From Helicobacteraceae bacterium (lineage in GTDB: Bacteria; Campylobacterota; Campylobacteria; Campylobacterales; Sulfurimonadaceae): DNA of 9,226 nt. A program made the translations under genes and the position numbers. The stretch spans positions 1-9,226 of the forward strand of contig JAGXIA010000034.1 of assembly GCA_024635885.1 (NCBI GenBank). The letters run 5' to 3'. Below, in pieces: positions 1-6,789 of this stretch (its first letter is position 1; the number at the start of each line of letters is the position of its first letter). The notes beneath the pieces were generated by a model. That model searched no databases. It was given only the letters and a program-made list of their open reading frames with translations, and had not been told where the DNA came from.

Positions 1-1
1 G

Positions 2-682
2 ATAGACAAAATAGCTCGAAAGAGTGAATCATCTACTATGGGCAGAGATGTCTCAGGTGAAGGTGTTCAACAAGGACTGCTTAAAATACTTGAGGGTGCT
101 GATGTTTATGTTCCTGTCAAAGGAAGCCGCAAAAATTCCACAACCGAGACTGTACTTTTCGACACTTCACATGTACTGTTTGTCTGTGGTGGTGCCTTTG
201 TAGGTTTAGTACCTGATGCCAACACGAAAAAGACAAACAGAGTCGGATTTGATTCGGTTGCAAAAGAGAAAAGTAAGGACTTTAAAGTTGACCAAAAAGC
301 TCTTATTCATTATGGAATCATTCCTGAATTTATTGGTCGTATACCCGTTATTGCGCAGCTTCGCGAGCTTACACTTGACCAAATGGTACAAATCCTCCAA
401 GAGCCTGACAATGCTCTTATCAAGCAGTTTCAAGCAATGTTTGATATGGATGGAATTAAACTTGACTTTGAAGCTAAAGCATTAAAAGAAATAGCCAGAG
501 AAGCTGTTGAGAGAGGAGTTGGTGCACGTGGATTACGCGGAATTATTGAAGAGATAATGCTGCCTTTGCAATATTCATGCCCATCAGATGAAAATTTAGA
601 GAGCTGTACAATTACAGAAGCTCTAGTAAAAGACCCGACTAAAAAACCTATATTAACTTATAAAAAACAGGAGCAAGAATAA
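2..682 (+). CDS. clpX: ATP-dependent Clp protease ATP-binding subunit ClpX, C-terminal part (5' end outside window)
   Basis: AAA+ unfoldase that feeds substrates to ClpP. The frame is open from base 2 (IDKIARKSE...), so the gene starts upstream and the ATG at 38 is internal. Visible ClpX landmarks: the sequence after Walker B (DKIARKSE, then DVSGEGVQQGLLKILEG), the DTSHVLFVCGGAF strand, an arginine finger in EFIGRIP (Arg codon 338-340) and sensor 2 GARGLR near 521-538. The ClpP-docking loop is present as VGF (242-250), a conservative form of IGF, so ClpP partnership looks retained. The RKH pore loop reads RKN (128-136). The stop overlaps the nifS start by one base, implying co-transcription and translational coupling. 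A second clpX (clpX2) lies in the nif region of Azotobacter vinelandii and has been linked to NifB and NifEN levels. That this copy is nif-dedicated rather than the housekeeping one is inference. Family identity is very secure. Confidence 0.95.
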   Translation: MDKIARKSESSTMGRDVSGEGVQQGLLKILEGADVYVPVKGSRKNSTTETVLFDTSHVLFVCGGAFVGLVPDANTKKTNRVGFDSVAKEKSKDFKVDQKALIHYGIIPEFIGRIPVIAQLRELTLDQMVQILQEPDNALIKQFQAMFDMDGIKLDFEAKALKEIAREAVERGVGARGLRGIIEEIMLPLQYSCPSDENLESCTITEALVKDPTKKPILTYKKQEQE

Positions 683-1863
683 TGAGAGTATATCTGGATA
701 ATAATGCAACAACAAAAATAGACCCTTTGGTAAAAGTAAAAATGCAACCATTTTTTGAAGACTTATATGGCAATCCAAACTCTTTACATCAGTATGGAAT
801 GGATGTTCGCCCCGCGCTGAATGTTGCTTTGGGTGAGATGTATGATGCTCTTCGTGTACCTGATGCAGATGACATTTTAATAACTTCTTGTGCGACAGAG
901 AGTAATAATGCTGTACTCAAGGGTATATTTTTCAAATATATTTTGAAAAATCCAGAAAAAAATCATATAGTAACGACATCTGTTGAGCACCCTTCTGTTC
1001 TTGACACACTTCTTTATTTAAGCGACTTCGGTGTTGATGTAACTTATGTTGATGTTGATGAAAATGGTGCGATATCTGCAGAAGCTATGAAAGCTGCCGT
1101 TACTGACAAAACTATACTTATCTCAATGATGTGGGCTAACAATGAAACCGGAATGATTTTCCCGGTTGAAGAAGTGAGTGCATTTGCTAAAGAAAAAGGT
1201 ATTTTGTTTCATACAGATGCAGTCCAAGCCATAGGTAAACTTCCAATTGATCTTACAAAAACTAATGTGGATTACCTTACATTCTCTGCTCATAAATTCC
1301 ATGGTCCTAAAGGTATCGGCGGGCTTTGTGTAAAAAAAGGGAAATCATTGCCAAACCTGCTTCATGGCGGGGAGCAAATGGGCGGTAAGCGTGCAGGAAC
1401 TCTCAATGTAGCATACATCGTCGGTATGGGTCTGGCAATGAAACAGACTGTTAATCATGTCCAAATGATGAATACCTATGTTCGCAAACTTCGTGACAAA
1501 CTTGAAGATGCAATTATGCAAATACCGGACACTATTGTTGTAGGGCCACGTGAAATGAGAACTCCAAACACTATTTTAATCTCTCTACGCGGTGTTGAGG
1601 GTGAATCTATGTTATGGGACTTGAACAAAGCCGGTATTGCGGCTTCAACAGGTTCGGCATGTGCATCTGAGTCACTTGAGGCCAATCCGGTTATGAGCGC
1701 AATAGGTGAAGACCCGGAACTGGCTCACACTGCGATGCGTCTAAGTCTTTCACGTTTTACAACTGAAGAAGAAGTTGACTACACAATTGATGTATTTACA
1801 AAAGCGGCTGAGCGTCTTCGTTCTATATCTTCAACCTATGCTTATACAAATGAAGTAGCATAA
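682..1863 (+). CDS. nifS: Cysteine desulfurase NifS
   Basis: PLP-dependent class V aminotransferase-fold enzyme (393 aa, normal length) that converts cysteine to alanine and passes sulfur as a persulfide to a NifU-type scaffold for Fe-S clusters. The N-terminal MRVYLDNNATT is typical of the family. Other landmarks are His103 in VEHPS, Asp179 in HTDAVQ, the PLP-binding Lys205 in SAHKFHGPKG, and the catalytic Cys327 in STGSACASESLE, the short NifS/IscS group I-like Cys loop. The start is an ATG sharing its A with the clpX stop (TAATG), with AGGAG at 669-673 eight bases upstream. An unknown 187-residue gene follows 52 bases downstream. No full NifU is in the window, although a NifU-like scaffold domain is encoded at 7252-7986. 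Nif-specific rather than general Fe-S duty is inferred from neighbours, because Campylobacterota also use a NifS-type enzyme for housekeeping. Confidence 0.95.
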   Translation: MRVYLDNNATTKIDPLVKVKMQPFFEDLYGNPNSLHQYGMDVRPALNVALGEMYDALRVPDADDILITSCATESNNAVLKGIFFKYILKNPEKNHIVTTSVEHPSVLDTLLYLSDFGVDVTYVDVDENGAISAEAMKAAVTDKTILISMMWANNETGMIFPVEEVSAFAKEKGILFHTDAVQAIGKLPIDLTKTNVDYLTFSAHKFHGPKGIGGLCVKKGKSLPNLLHGGEQMGGKRAGTLNVAYIVGMGLAMKQTVNHVQMMNTYVRKLRDKLEDAIMQIPDTIVVGPREMRTPNTILISLRGVEGESMLWDLNKAGIAASTGSACASESLEANPVMSAIGEDPELAHTAMRLSLSRFTTEEEVDYTIDVFTKAAERLRSISSTYAYTNEVA

Positions 1864-1915
1864 ACTTAAGAATAAAATATACATTTACAAAAAAAAACAT
1901 ACCAAAAGGATATAT

Positions 1916-2479
1916 ATGTCAACACTTAAAGAGTTTATAGAAGAGAATAACTTGGCGTGGCAAGCAACATTCAATAATAAAACGGATAAATATGCTTATG
2001 GATACCGTGGTTCTCTTATAATCACGCCTGGTGCTGTATTGGCAGCTGACAAACAACTACCGCCTAAAGCTACAGCTACACAAGTGATTCTTGTAACAGA
2101 TACGGATAAAATAGACTTTTTAGCATGTGAACTCTCAACTCTGAACTTTTTTGAGCCTTTCATTGAGCGTTATAAAGAAGTACTTTCTCCAGATGGTCTG
2201 TACATACTTTTTGTAACCGACTTGGATGGTGATGGAAAGTTTGAGTATGAAGGTTTTACTTTCAATGCATTTTCACTTGATGAAAGTTCAGTATGGAATG
2301 AGTTAGTTGATTATGCAGACCTATCAAAAGGCGACCTTAAAAAATTAACTCCAACAGAAAAAATAGACACAATCTATGAAGAAATTAAATCTTCTGCCCT
2401 ACGACTCAAAGACAGAACTTACGATGAGATTAAAGAACTTCAAGGCTCTAACGGTAAAACTCTTTTCGGAGCGGTTTAG
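1916..2479 (+). CDS. Unrecognised 187-aa protein downstream of nifS
   Basis: I do not recognise this family. It is a soluble, acidic protein with no signal peptide or membrane segment. The ATG at 1916 has AAGGA at 1906-1910. The N-terminal half is alpha/beta in style, with strands such as ATQVILVTDTDKIDF and LYILFVTDLDGDGKFE. The C-terminal half is helical and lysine-rich (about 135-187). Residues 102-111 carry a DxDxDGxxE run that looks like the start of an EF-hand loop, but the glutamate expected at loop position 12 is one residue early and no paired hand is visible, so calcium binding is not claimed. There is one cysteine (Cys71), so it is an unlikely Fe-S protein. It follows nifS by 52 bases and probably shares its transcript. 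A role in nitrogen fixation is inferred only from position. Confidence 0.85.
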   Translation: MSTLKEFIEENNLAWQATFNNKTDKYAYGYRGSLIITPGAVLAADKQLPPKATATQVILVTDTDKIDFLACELSTLNFFEPFIERYKEVLSPDGLYILFVTDLDGDGKFEYEGFTFNAFSLDESSVWNELVDYADLSKGDLKKLTPTEKIDTIYEEIKSSALRLKDRTYDEIKELQGSNGKTLFGAV

Positions 2480-2506
2480 CCTCTTTTATCATTTACTCTA
2501 TCCCTT

Positions 2507-2524
2507 AAGCTTCATAAAGCTTTT
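2507..2524 (+). terminator. Weak stem-loop after the 187-aa gene, possible terminator
   Basis: AAGCTT at 2507-2512, a four-base loop CATA, then AAGCTT at 2517-2522 followed by a short T run. It lies 28 bases after the stop at 2479 and just before a candidate promoter, which is where a terminator would be expected. The six-base stem holds only two G-C pairs and the T-tract is short, so it may equally be chance in AT-rich DNA. Confidence 0.25.
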
Positions 2525-2543
2525 GTGGATAAATTGGTATTTT

Positions 2544-2549
2544 TATAAT
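2544..2549 (+). promoter_or_regulatory. Candidate sigma-70 -10 box for the Cache-CheW gene
   Basis: A perfect TATAAT lies 43 bases before the ATG at 2593. The best upstream hexamers are TTTTGT at 2521-2526 (17-base spacing) and TTGTGG at 2523-2528 (15-base spacing), both weak. Campylobacterota promoters often lack a clear -35, so this remains plausible. Transcription would start near 2556, downstream of the in-frame TTG at 2551, which argues against that TTG as the start codon. Confidence 0.45.
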
Positions 2550-2592
2550 ATTGGCTCAATCTTATAAAAATTTTAATTTTAGGGTTCCATCA

Positions 2593-5178
2593 ATGAAAAG
2601 CAATGATTTACTAAAACTGACCAGTTATATGCCTGAGGTTACAAACTACAACTCTCAACTCAATTCACTTGCTGAACGATGGGATCTTTTAACACTTCTT
2701 GGGCAGATGTCAAATCTTGGAATGGATATGTCTGATACAAGAGAAGAATTTCAAAATCTGACTGAACAGCTTTTGTTAAAGCTGGGTGCTGAACGTCTTA
2801 AGAAACTCACCTCAGAAATGAATTCAAAAGCTCAAGTAGCTGTTGATATCGTCGTGCGCAACTTGTTTGAAAGAACAGCTGATATTGGTTTTTTAGCAAC
2901 TGATGACGATATACGTGAATATCTTGAAATCATTCTCAGTAATGACAAAACAAGTGATGAATACAGACAGAAAAAAGCACTACACAAAAAAGCCTTAGTG
3001 CAAAGATTTAACGAATATATTGCAAAATACAGTGTCTATGACAATATTGTACTTTTTAGCACTTCAGGTGAAATACTTGTTCAACTTGACCAAAATAACA
3101 ATAATACTAAATCAACTTGTAATTTTATTAATGAAGCACTTACTAGTAGCCAGGGCTATGTAGAATACTATGGTCATTGCGATATCAATCCATCAAAACA
3201 AAAAAGTCTTATTTATGCTTATAAAGTTACAAGAACAAATGACTCAGGCTCAGAAGTTTTAGGTGTGCTTGCACTGTTTTTCAAATTTGAAGATGAAATG
3301 AGTGGAATTTTTAACAATCTTTTAGAAGAAGATGATTGGATGAATATTTTGTTGCTAGACAGTTCTGCAAATGTTATCTCTTCCTCTGATCCGTCCCATA
3401 TTCCACTTGGCACAACTTTGCAAAAAGTTATAAATGACGACTACAAAATAGTACGATTTGCAGGGCGTGAATATTTGGCAAAAACATGCAAAACAAATGG
3501 TTACCAAGATTTTTTTGGACTAGACTGGTTAGGGCATGTGATGATTCCATTGGAAAATGCCTTTTCTATAACTTCTAATACCGTTCTGCCTCAACTCAAC
3601 AAAAATGTTTTAGATTCTGTTATGAACAACAGCAATCTATTTGGTCAAGAGCTTATTACTATTCCAAAAGAAGCAGAGAAGATACAAAAAGAACTCGACA
3701 TTACTGTATGGAATGGAAATGTCAAAATTGCAAATTCAAAGGGCGGTGACAATTCTTTTAGTAAAGCTTTACTGATTGAAATTTCCAAAACAGGCTCAAA
3801 AACAAAAACTATTTTTGAAGACAGTATTGCAAATCTTAACAATACAGTTATAAGCTCTATTTTAAATGATGTCTCATTTTTAGCAAAACTTGCCATTGAT
3901 ATTATGGATAGAAATCTTTATGAACGTGCCAATGACTGCAGATGGTGGGCACTTACAACATTTTTCAGAAAATCATTAAAAAATCCACATGCCAAACATG
4001 AAGATATATCTAAAATTCTTGCTTATATAAATGATTTATACACAGTTTATACAAATTTGTTTGTTTATGATAAAGATGGCACTATTATCGCTGTTTCTAA
4101 CCAGGAAGAAGGTCACATTATTGGCAGTAAACTAAGTGATAGCTGGGTTGCAGACACTCTTAATACGACTGACTCACAATCTTACTGTCTCAGCCCGTTT
4201 AGTAAATCATCTCTATACGCGAATCGCCACACTTATATTTACGGTGCAAGTATTACTGATATAAATGAAAACAATGAAGTACTCGGCGGTATCGGCGTAA
4301 TATTTGATTCAGAACCTGAATTTTATGCAATGCTTTCAGACACCCTTCCAAAAGACAAAGAGAACGAAATTAAAGAGGGGTATTTTGCTCTCTTTTGTGA
4401 TAGAGAAAAAACTATTGTATCTTCGACAAACAAAGAACTGAAAATTGGAGATACTCTTAGTATAAGTGATGATTTTTTCAACCTTAAATCCGGTGGAAGC
4501 CATGCAAATATCATCGAATATCAAAACAAATACTTTTCAGTGGGATCTTCACTTTCAAAAGGGTATCGCGAATATAAAATAGACGACAATTACTCAAATG
4601 ATGTTATAGCTGTTGTCTTTGCCGAAATTGCAGATATTGATGTAAATAAATTAAAAGAAGATAACACAGTAAAATCTTATTCCTATTCAAAACCACAGAA
4701 TGACGAGCCAACTACAGATATATCAACCTTCTTTTTGCAAAATATTATTTATGGTATAGAATCTAAGTCCATTGTCTCTTCGCTTAGCCATCAGCCGCTT
4801 ACAAAGATTATAGGATGTAACGATTACTTTATTGGTGTTATAAGTCATATTGGAAAAACTATCGGAGTGGTTGCTCTGCACTCACTCATTACCGGTGAAA
4901 AATTTGTCTATGACCATGCCATCCATGATGTGATTCTTTTAGAGTTAGAGTATGAAGGCAAAGAAGTTAATTTAGGAGTTGCAATTGACCACATATATGA
5001 CTCTCCGGAGATAGCTGATAAGGATATACAATACTATAAATCATCGATTTTAGGTAACGACACATTGACTAAAGCTGTTGTAAAACCTGAAAAAGATGTT
5101 CATAAAGAGGAGTTGCTCTCAATTTTGGATGTTCACGCGATTTATAAGAAAATGTCTGGGTTTACTACAAAATTTTAA
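2593..5178 (+). CDS. Soluble double-Cache, CheW-domain signalling protein
   Basis: An 861-aa protein with no signal peptide or transmembrane helix. The ATG at 2593 (AGGG at 2581-2584) is preferred over the in-frame TTG at 2551, which lies directly after a TATAAT. Residues about 75-325 and 430-665 are two copies of one module. Each starts with a long helix carrying the related motifs DIVVRNLFERTADIGFLA and DIMDRNLYERANDCRWWA. Each then has Cache/PAS-like strands (YDNIVLFSTSGEILVQ and YTNLFVYDKDGTIIAVS). Residues about 711-854 are CheW-like: FFLQNIIYGIESKSIVSSL, a central YFIGVISHIGKTIGVVAL, then LLELEYEGKEVNLGVAIDHI. E. coli CheW has NLRG in the central segment. Here the receptor-contacting Arg62 aligns with Ile753, so receptor or CheA coupling may be altered. 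Cache domains are usually extracellular ligand sensors; a cytosolic tandem copy beside nif genes is unusual. The ligand is unknown. The CheW call is firm; the Cache call is moderate. Confidence 0.75.
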   Translation: MKSNDLLKLTSYMPEVTNYNSQLNSLAERWDLLTLLGQMSNLGMDMSDTREEFQNLTEQLLLKLGAERLKKLTSEMNSKAQVAVDIVVRNLFERTADIGFLATDDDIREYLEIILSNDKTSDEYRQKKALHKKALVQRFNEYIAKYSVYDNIVLFSTSGEILVQLDQNNNNTKSTCNFINEALTSSQGYVEYYGHCDINPSKQKSLIYAYKVTRTNDSGSEVLGVLALFFKFEDEMSGIFNNLLEEDDWMNILLLDSSANVISSSDPSHIPLGTTLQKVINDDYKIVRFAGREYLAKTCKTNGYQDFFGLDWLGHVMIPLENAFSITSNTVLPQLNKNVLDSVMNNSNLFGQELITIPKEAEKIQKELDITVWNGNVKIANSKGGDNSFSKALLIEISKTGSKTKTIFEDSIANLNNTVISSILNDVSFLAKLAIDIMDRNLYERANDCRWWALTTFFRKSLKNPHAKHEDISKILAYINDLYTVYTNLFVYDKDGTIIAVSNQEEGHIIGSKLSDSWVADTLNTTDSQSYCLSPFSKSSLYANRHTYIYGASITDINENNEVLGGIGVIFDSEPEFYAMLSDTLPKDKENEIKEGYFALFCDREKTIVSSTNKELKIGDTLSISDDFFNLKSGGSHANIIEYQNKYFSVGSSLSKGYREYKIDDNYSNDVIAVVFAEIADIDVNKLKEDNTVKSYSYSKPQNDEPTTDISTFFLQNIIYGIESKSIVSSLSHQPLTKIIGCNDYFIGVISHIGKTIGVVALHSLITGEKFVYDHAIHDVILLELEYEGKEVNLGVAIDHIYDSPEIADKDIQYYKSSILGNDTLTKAVVKPEKDVHKEELLSILDVHAIYKKMSGFTTKF

Positions 5179-5205
5179 TCAAATATATAAGTAATTTATA
5201 AACTT
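5179..5205. other. Convergent junction with no clear terminator
   Basis: Only 27 bases separate the stops of two convergent genes. The sequence is nearly all A and T. The best inverted arms are short (AAGT with ACTT) and form no convincing intrinsic terminator on either strand, so some read-through or overlapping 3' ends is likely. Confidence 0.5.
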
Positions 5206-5541
5206 TTATTCACTCAATTGCTTACGTATTTCTTCTTTAAAAGCCTTCATTTTCGGTCTTGTTATGAAGTCCATCGCAGCTTCTCTTCTTTTTTTAATAT
5301 TTGCATATATACTAGCAGAGGGAGAAGAATTTGCCTGCTCTATCAAGTCAAAAACATCATCTTCAAAAAATTCACTTTTCTTATTTAGGTATTTATACAA
5401 CAACATAAAAACAGATTTTTCATAGTCATCCATTTTACAACTGTTGTCACTGATTTTTAGAGCTACAGTAACCGCGCAATCACGGTTAAAAGAGTTTAAT
5501 CTTTTTGCAATCGCAGCCATTGAATCAAGGTTATAATACAT
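5206..5541 (-). CDS. Unrecognised 111-aa protein, last gene of the nif accessory operon
   Basis: I do not recognise the family. It is a small soluble protein, predicted mostly helical, with an acidic middle and a strongly basic C-terminal third (INIKKRREAAM-like stretch, residues about 81-108). It has two cysteines (22 and 35) and no Fe-S motif. It does not match what I know of NifW, NifZ, NifT, NifQ or the NifX-associated DUF269 family, although size and position would suit an accessory factor. The ATG overlaps the upstream ferredoxin stop by one base (TGATG), and there is no strong ribosome binding site of its own, so translation is probably coupled. A second in-frame Met at residue 8 also lacks an SD sequence, which supports the longer start. 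Its partner may be the ferredoxin or NifX; this is inference. Confidence 0.85.
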   Translation of the reverse strand: MYYNLDSMAAIAKRLNSFNRDCAVTVALKISDNSCKMDDYEKSVFMLLYKYLNKKSEFFEDDVFDLIEQANSSPSASIYANIKKRREAAMDFITRPKMKAFKEEIRKQLSE

Positions 5542-5936
5542 CAGCCAACTTCATTTAATTCTTCTGGTTCAACCTGAACTTCTTTGCCAACTCCACGCAA
5601 CTCTAGTGGAATATCTGTTCTATATTTTTTCTCTTTAAACGCTGGAGATTTTACTACGCCCTCTTTAGTACCAAGTTTATAAACCTCAGCATTTAAAAAG
5701 TGAGCATCAAACTCTTTAGTAAATGGCATATCCCAACTAATACAGCCAATCGTTGGACAAATAGCGGCACATTGAGGATCTTCAAAATGATCAACACACT
5801 CAACACACTTCTCTGGATTTACATAGTAACGGTTCTCTCCGGTTGGGTTATCACTATCATCTACTATAGCGTTTACAGGGCAGTTTTGCAGACAAGCATC
5901 ACAAGTTATACAAGTATCATCAATTATTACAGACAT
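5541..5936 (-). CDS. Alvin-type 2[4Fe-4S] ferredoxin (downstream copy)
   Basis: A 131-aa low-potential electron carrier. The first cluster motif is Cys9-x2-Cys12-x2-Cys15-x3-Cys19-Pro. The second is Cys44-x2-Cys47-x8-Cys56-x3-Cys60-Pro. The eight-residue spacing in the second motif and the long C-terminal extension (about 70 residues) are hallmarks of the Allochromatium vinosum-type ferredoxins, which include nif-linked FdxN/FdxB proteins. An extra Cys65 follows the second motif. It shares the block CVECV-H-DP-CA-CPT-G-I-WDMPF with the ferredoxin at 6379-6765, so the two are paralogues. The tails differ; this one ends acidic (EVQVEPEELNEVG). AAGGA lies seven bases before the ATG. Likely electron donation to nitrogenase or to cofactor assembly (for example NifB-type chemistry) is inferred from context. 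Confidence 0.92.
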   Translation of the reverse strand: MSVIIDDTCITCDACLQNCPVNAIVDDSDNPTGENRYYVNPEKCVECVDHFEDPQCAAICPTIGCISWDMPFTKEFDAHFLNAEVYKLGTKEGVVKSPAFKEKKYRTDIPLELRGVGKEVQVEPEELNEVG

Positions 5937-5972
5937 ATATTTATCCTTTTATTTTTTTGATTAAAAGCTTAG

Positions 5973-5992
5973 GTGCATCAGTCATTATGCAC
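5973..5992 (-). repeat. Small inverted repeat spanning the nifX-family stop codon
   Basis: GTGCAT (5973-5978) and ATGCAC (5987-5992) flank an eight-base loop. On the minus-strand transcript the hairpin covers the TAA of the NifX-family gene, in the 48-base gap before the ferredoxin. It is not followed by a T-tract, so it is not a terminator. It could stabilise or separate the two cistrons, or be chance. Confidence 0.3.
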
Positions 5993-6362
5993 TTCTTGCC
6001 TCGGCTTTATGGTAAATACGTAATAGCCAAGGGGCAGGAGCATCATTCAACATATCTTGCAACTTCATGATTGCTTCAACAATACTTTCACCCTCAGCTA
6101 CACGAACCGGATGAACACCCCCAGCTTGAATCATTTTTGAAGCAGTTGGCCCAATTTGAGTGCAGTACATAATATCTGCCTCGGCAATTGTTCCAATTTT
6201 ATAATCTAACTTCTCTTTCTCACCCTCAGGTTCTTCTGAAGAGTCAATCACGCTTAATAATTCAGAACTATCTTTACCCACAGAGTATAAATAAAAAGTT
6301 TTTGAGTGACCAAAATGTTGGTCAACTAATTCTCCAGTCGATGATGCGAAAGCGATATTCAT
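5985..6362 (-). CDS. nifX: NifX/NafY-family iron-molybdenum cofactor-binding protein
   Basis: A 125-aa member of the dinitrogenase iron-molybdenum cofactor family (NifX, NafY, VnfX, and the NifB C-terminus), small carriers for FeMo-cofactor or its NifB-co/VK precursors during nitrogenase maturation. The N-terminal MNIAFASSTGELVDQHFGHS matches the typical opening, with His16 and His19. The middle reads ADIMYCTQIGPTASKMIQAGGVHPVRV, the family signature for the second half of the domain, with Cys67 and His84 as possible ligands. The length is that of a single-domain NifX. AGGAA lies six bases before the ATG. It sits between two related ferredoxins in a tight operon. The symbol is a family-level call; a NafY-like or orphan carrier paralogue is possible because nifEN is not in the window. 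Confidence 0.88.
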   Translation of the reverse strand: MNIAFASSTGELVDQHFGHSKTFYLYSVGKDSSELLSVIDSSEEPEGEKEKLDYKIGTIAEADIMYCTQIGPTASKMIQAGGVHPVRVAEGESIVEAIMKLQDMLNDAPAPWLLRIYHKAEARSA

Positions 6363-6378
6363 ACTAAGTTCCTATTTG

Positions 6379-6765
6379 TTAAGCTTTAACGTTTGCTTTG
6401 CTTTCACGTAAACTCATAGCTATATCTTCTATATATGGCTGAGCTTTCACAGAAGGAAGCATCATCCCTTTTTTCTTATGCTCACGTATTTGGTATGTAC
6501 CTTTTTCATGTCCGGCAGCATAGTAGTCTTCAAAATCAACTATAAAAGGCATATCCCAAACGATAGAGCCTTCAGTTGGACATGCTTCAGCACAACGAGG
6601 CTCATCTGCATGACTCACACACTCTACACAACTCTCCGGTTTTACATAAAAACGCATAGTCTCATACGGATTTTTTTCACTTTCATCGCTTAATATTGCC
6701 GCTACCGGGCACTCTTGTGCACAAGCATCACAATTAATACACTCTTCAGTTATATATACAGCCAT
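6379..6765 (-). CDS. Alvin-type 2[4Fe-4S] ferredoxin (upstream copy)
   Basis: A 128-aa dicluster ferredoxin. The ligands are Cys9-x2-Cys12-x2-Cys15-x3-Cys19-Pro, then Cys46-x2-Cys49-x8-Cys58-x3-Cys62-Pro. The interval between the two motifs is three residues longer than in the copy at 5541-5936. It also carries the WDMPF segment after the second motif, then a C-terminal extension that is basic (REHKKKGMM), unlike the acidic tail of the other copy. A strong AGGAG ribosome binding site lies just upstream of the ATG, the best in this operon, suggesting high expression. The NifX-family gene follows after 16 bases. The cytosolic electron-donor role to nitrogenase or cofactor biosynthesis follows from family and context. 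Which reductase charges it is not visible here. Confidence 0.92.
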   Translation of the reverse strand: MAVYITEECINCDACAQECPVAAILSDESEKNPYETMRFYVKPESCVECVSHADEPRCAEACPTEGSIVWDMPFIVDFEDYYAAGHEKGTYQIREHKKKGMMLPSVKAQPYIEDIAMSLRESKANVKA

Positions 6766-6789
6766 TTTATTCTCCTTGATGTTTAAATC

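Noticed and set aside
206..485. Open frames on both strands inside clpX
   Set aside because: They lie in other frames of a clearly conserved ClpX sequence and show no recognisable protein features.
2009..2260. EF-hand calcium site in the 187-aa protein
   Set aside because: Only the DxDxDG start fits; the loop-closing glutamate is out of register and no second hand is present.
2376..2567. 63-codon plus-strand frame overlapping the end of the 187-aa gene
   Set aside because: It overlaps a better-supported gene in another frame, has no SD and crosses the stem-loop and candidate promoter.
2551..2592. Upstream TTG start adding 14 residues to the Cache-CheW protein
   Set aside because: The TTG lies two bases after a TATAAT and has no SD, while the ATG at 2593 has AGGG at good spacing.
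3219..4524. Several minus-strand open frames within the Cache-CheW gene
   Set aside because: They are antisense shadows of a long coding frame, with low-complexity hydrophobic translations.
5700..6693. Plus-strand frames opposite the two ferredoxins
   Set aside because: The minus-strand proteins carry complete cluster motifs, and the plus-strand translations look like antisense.
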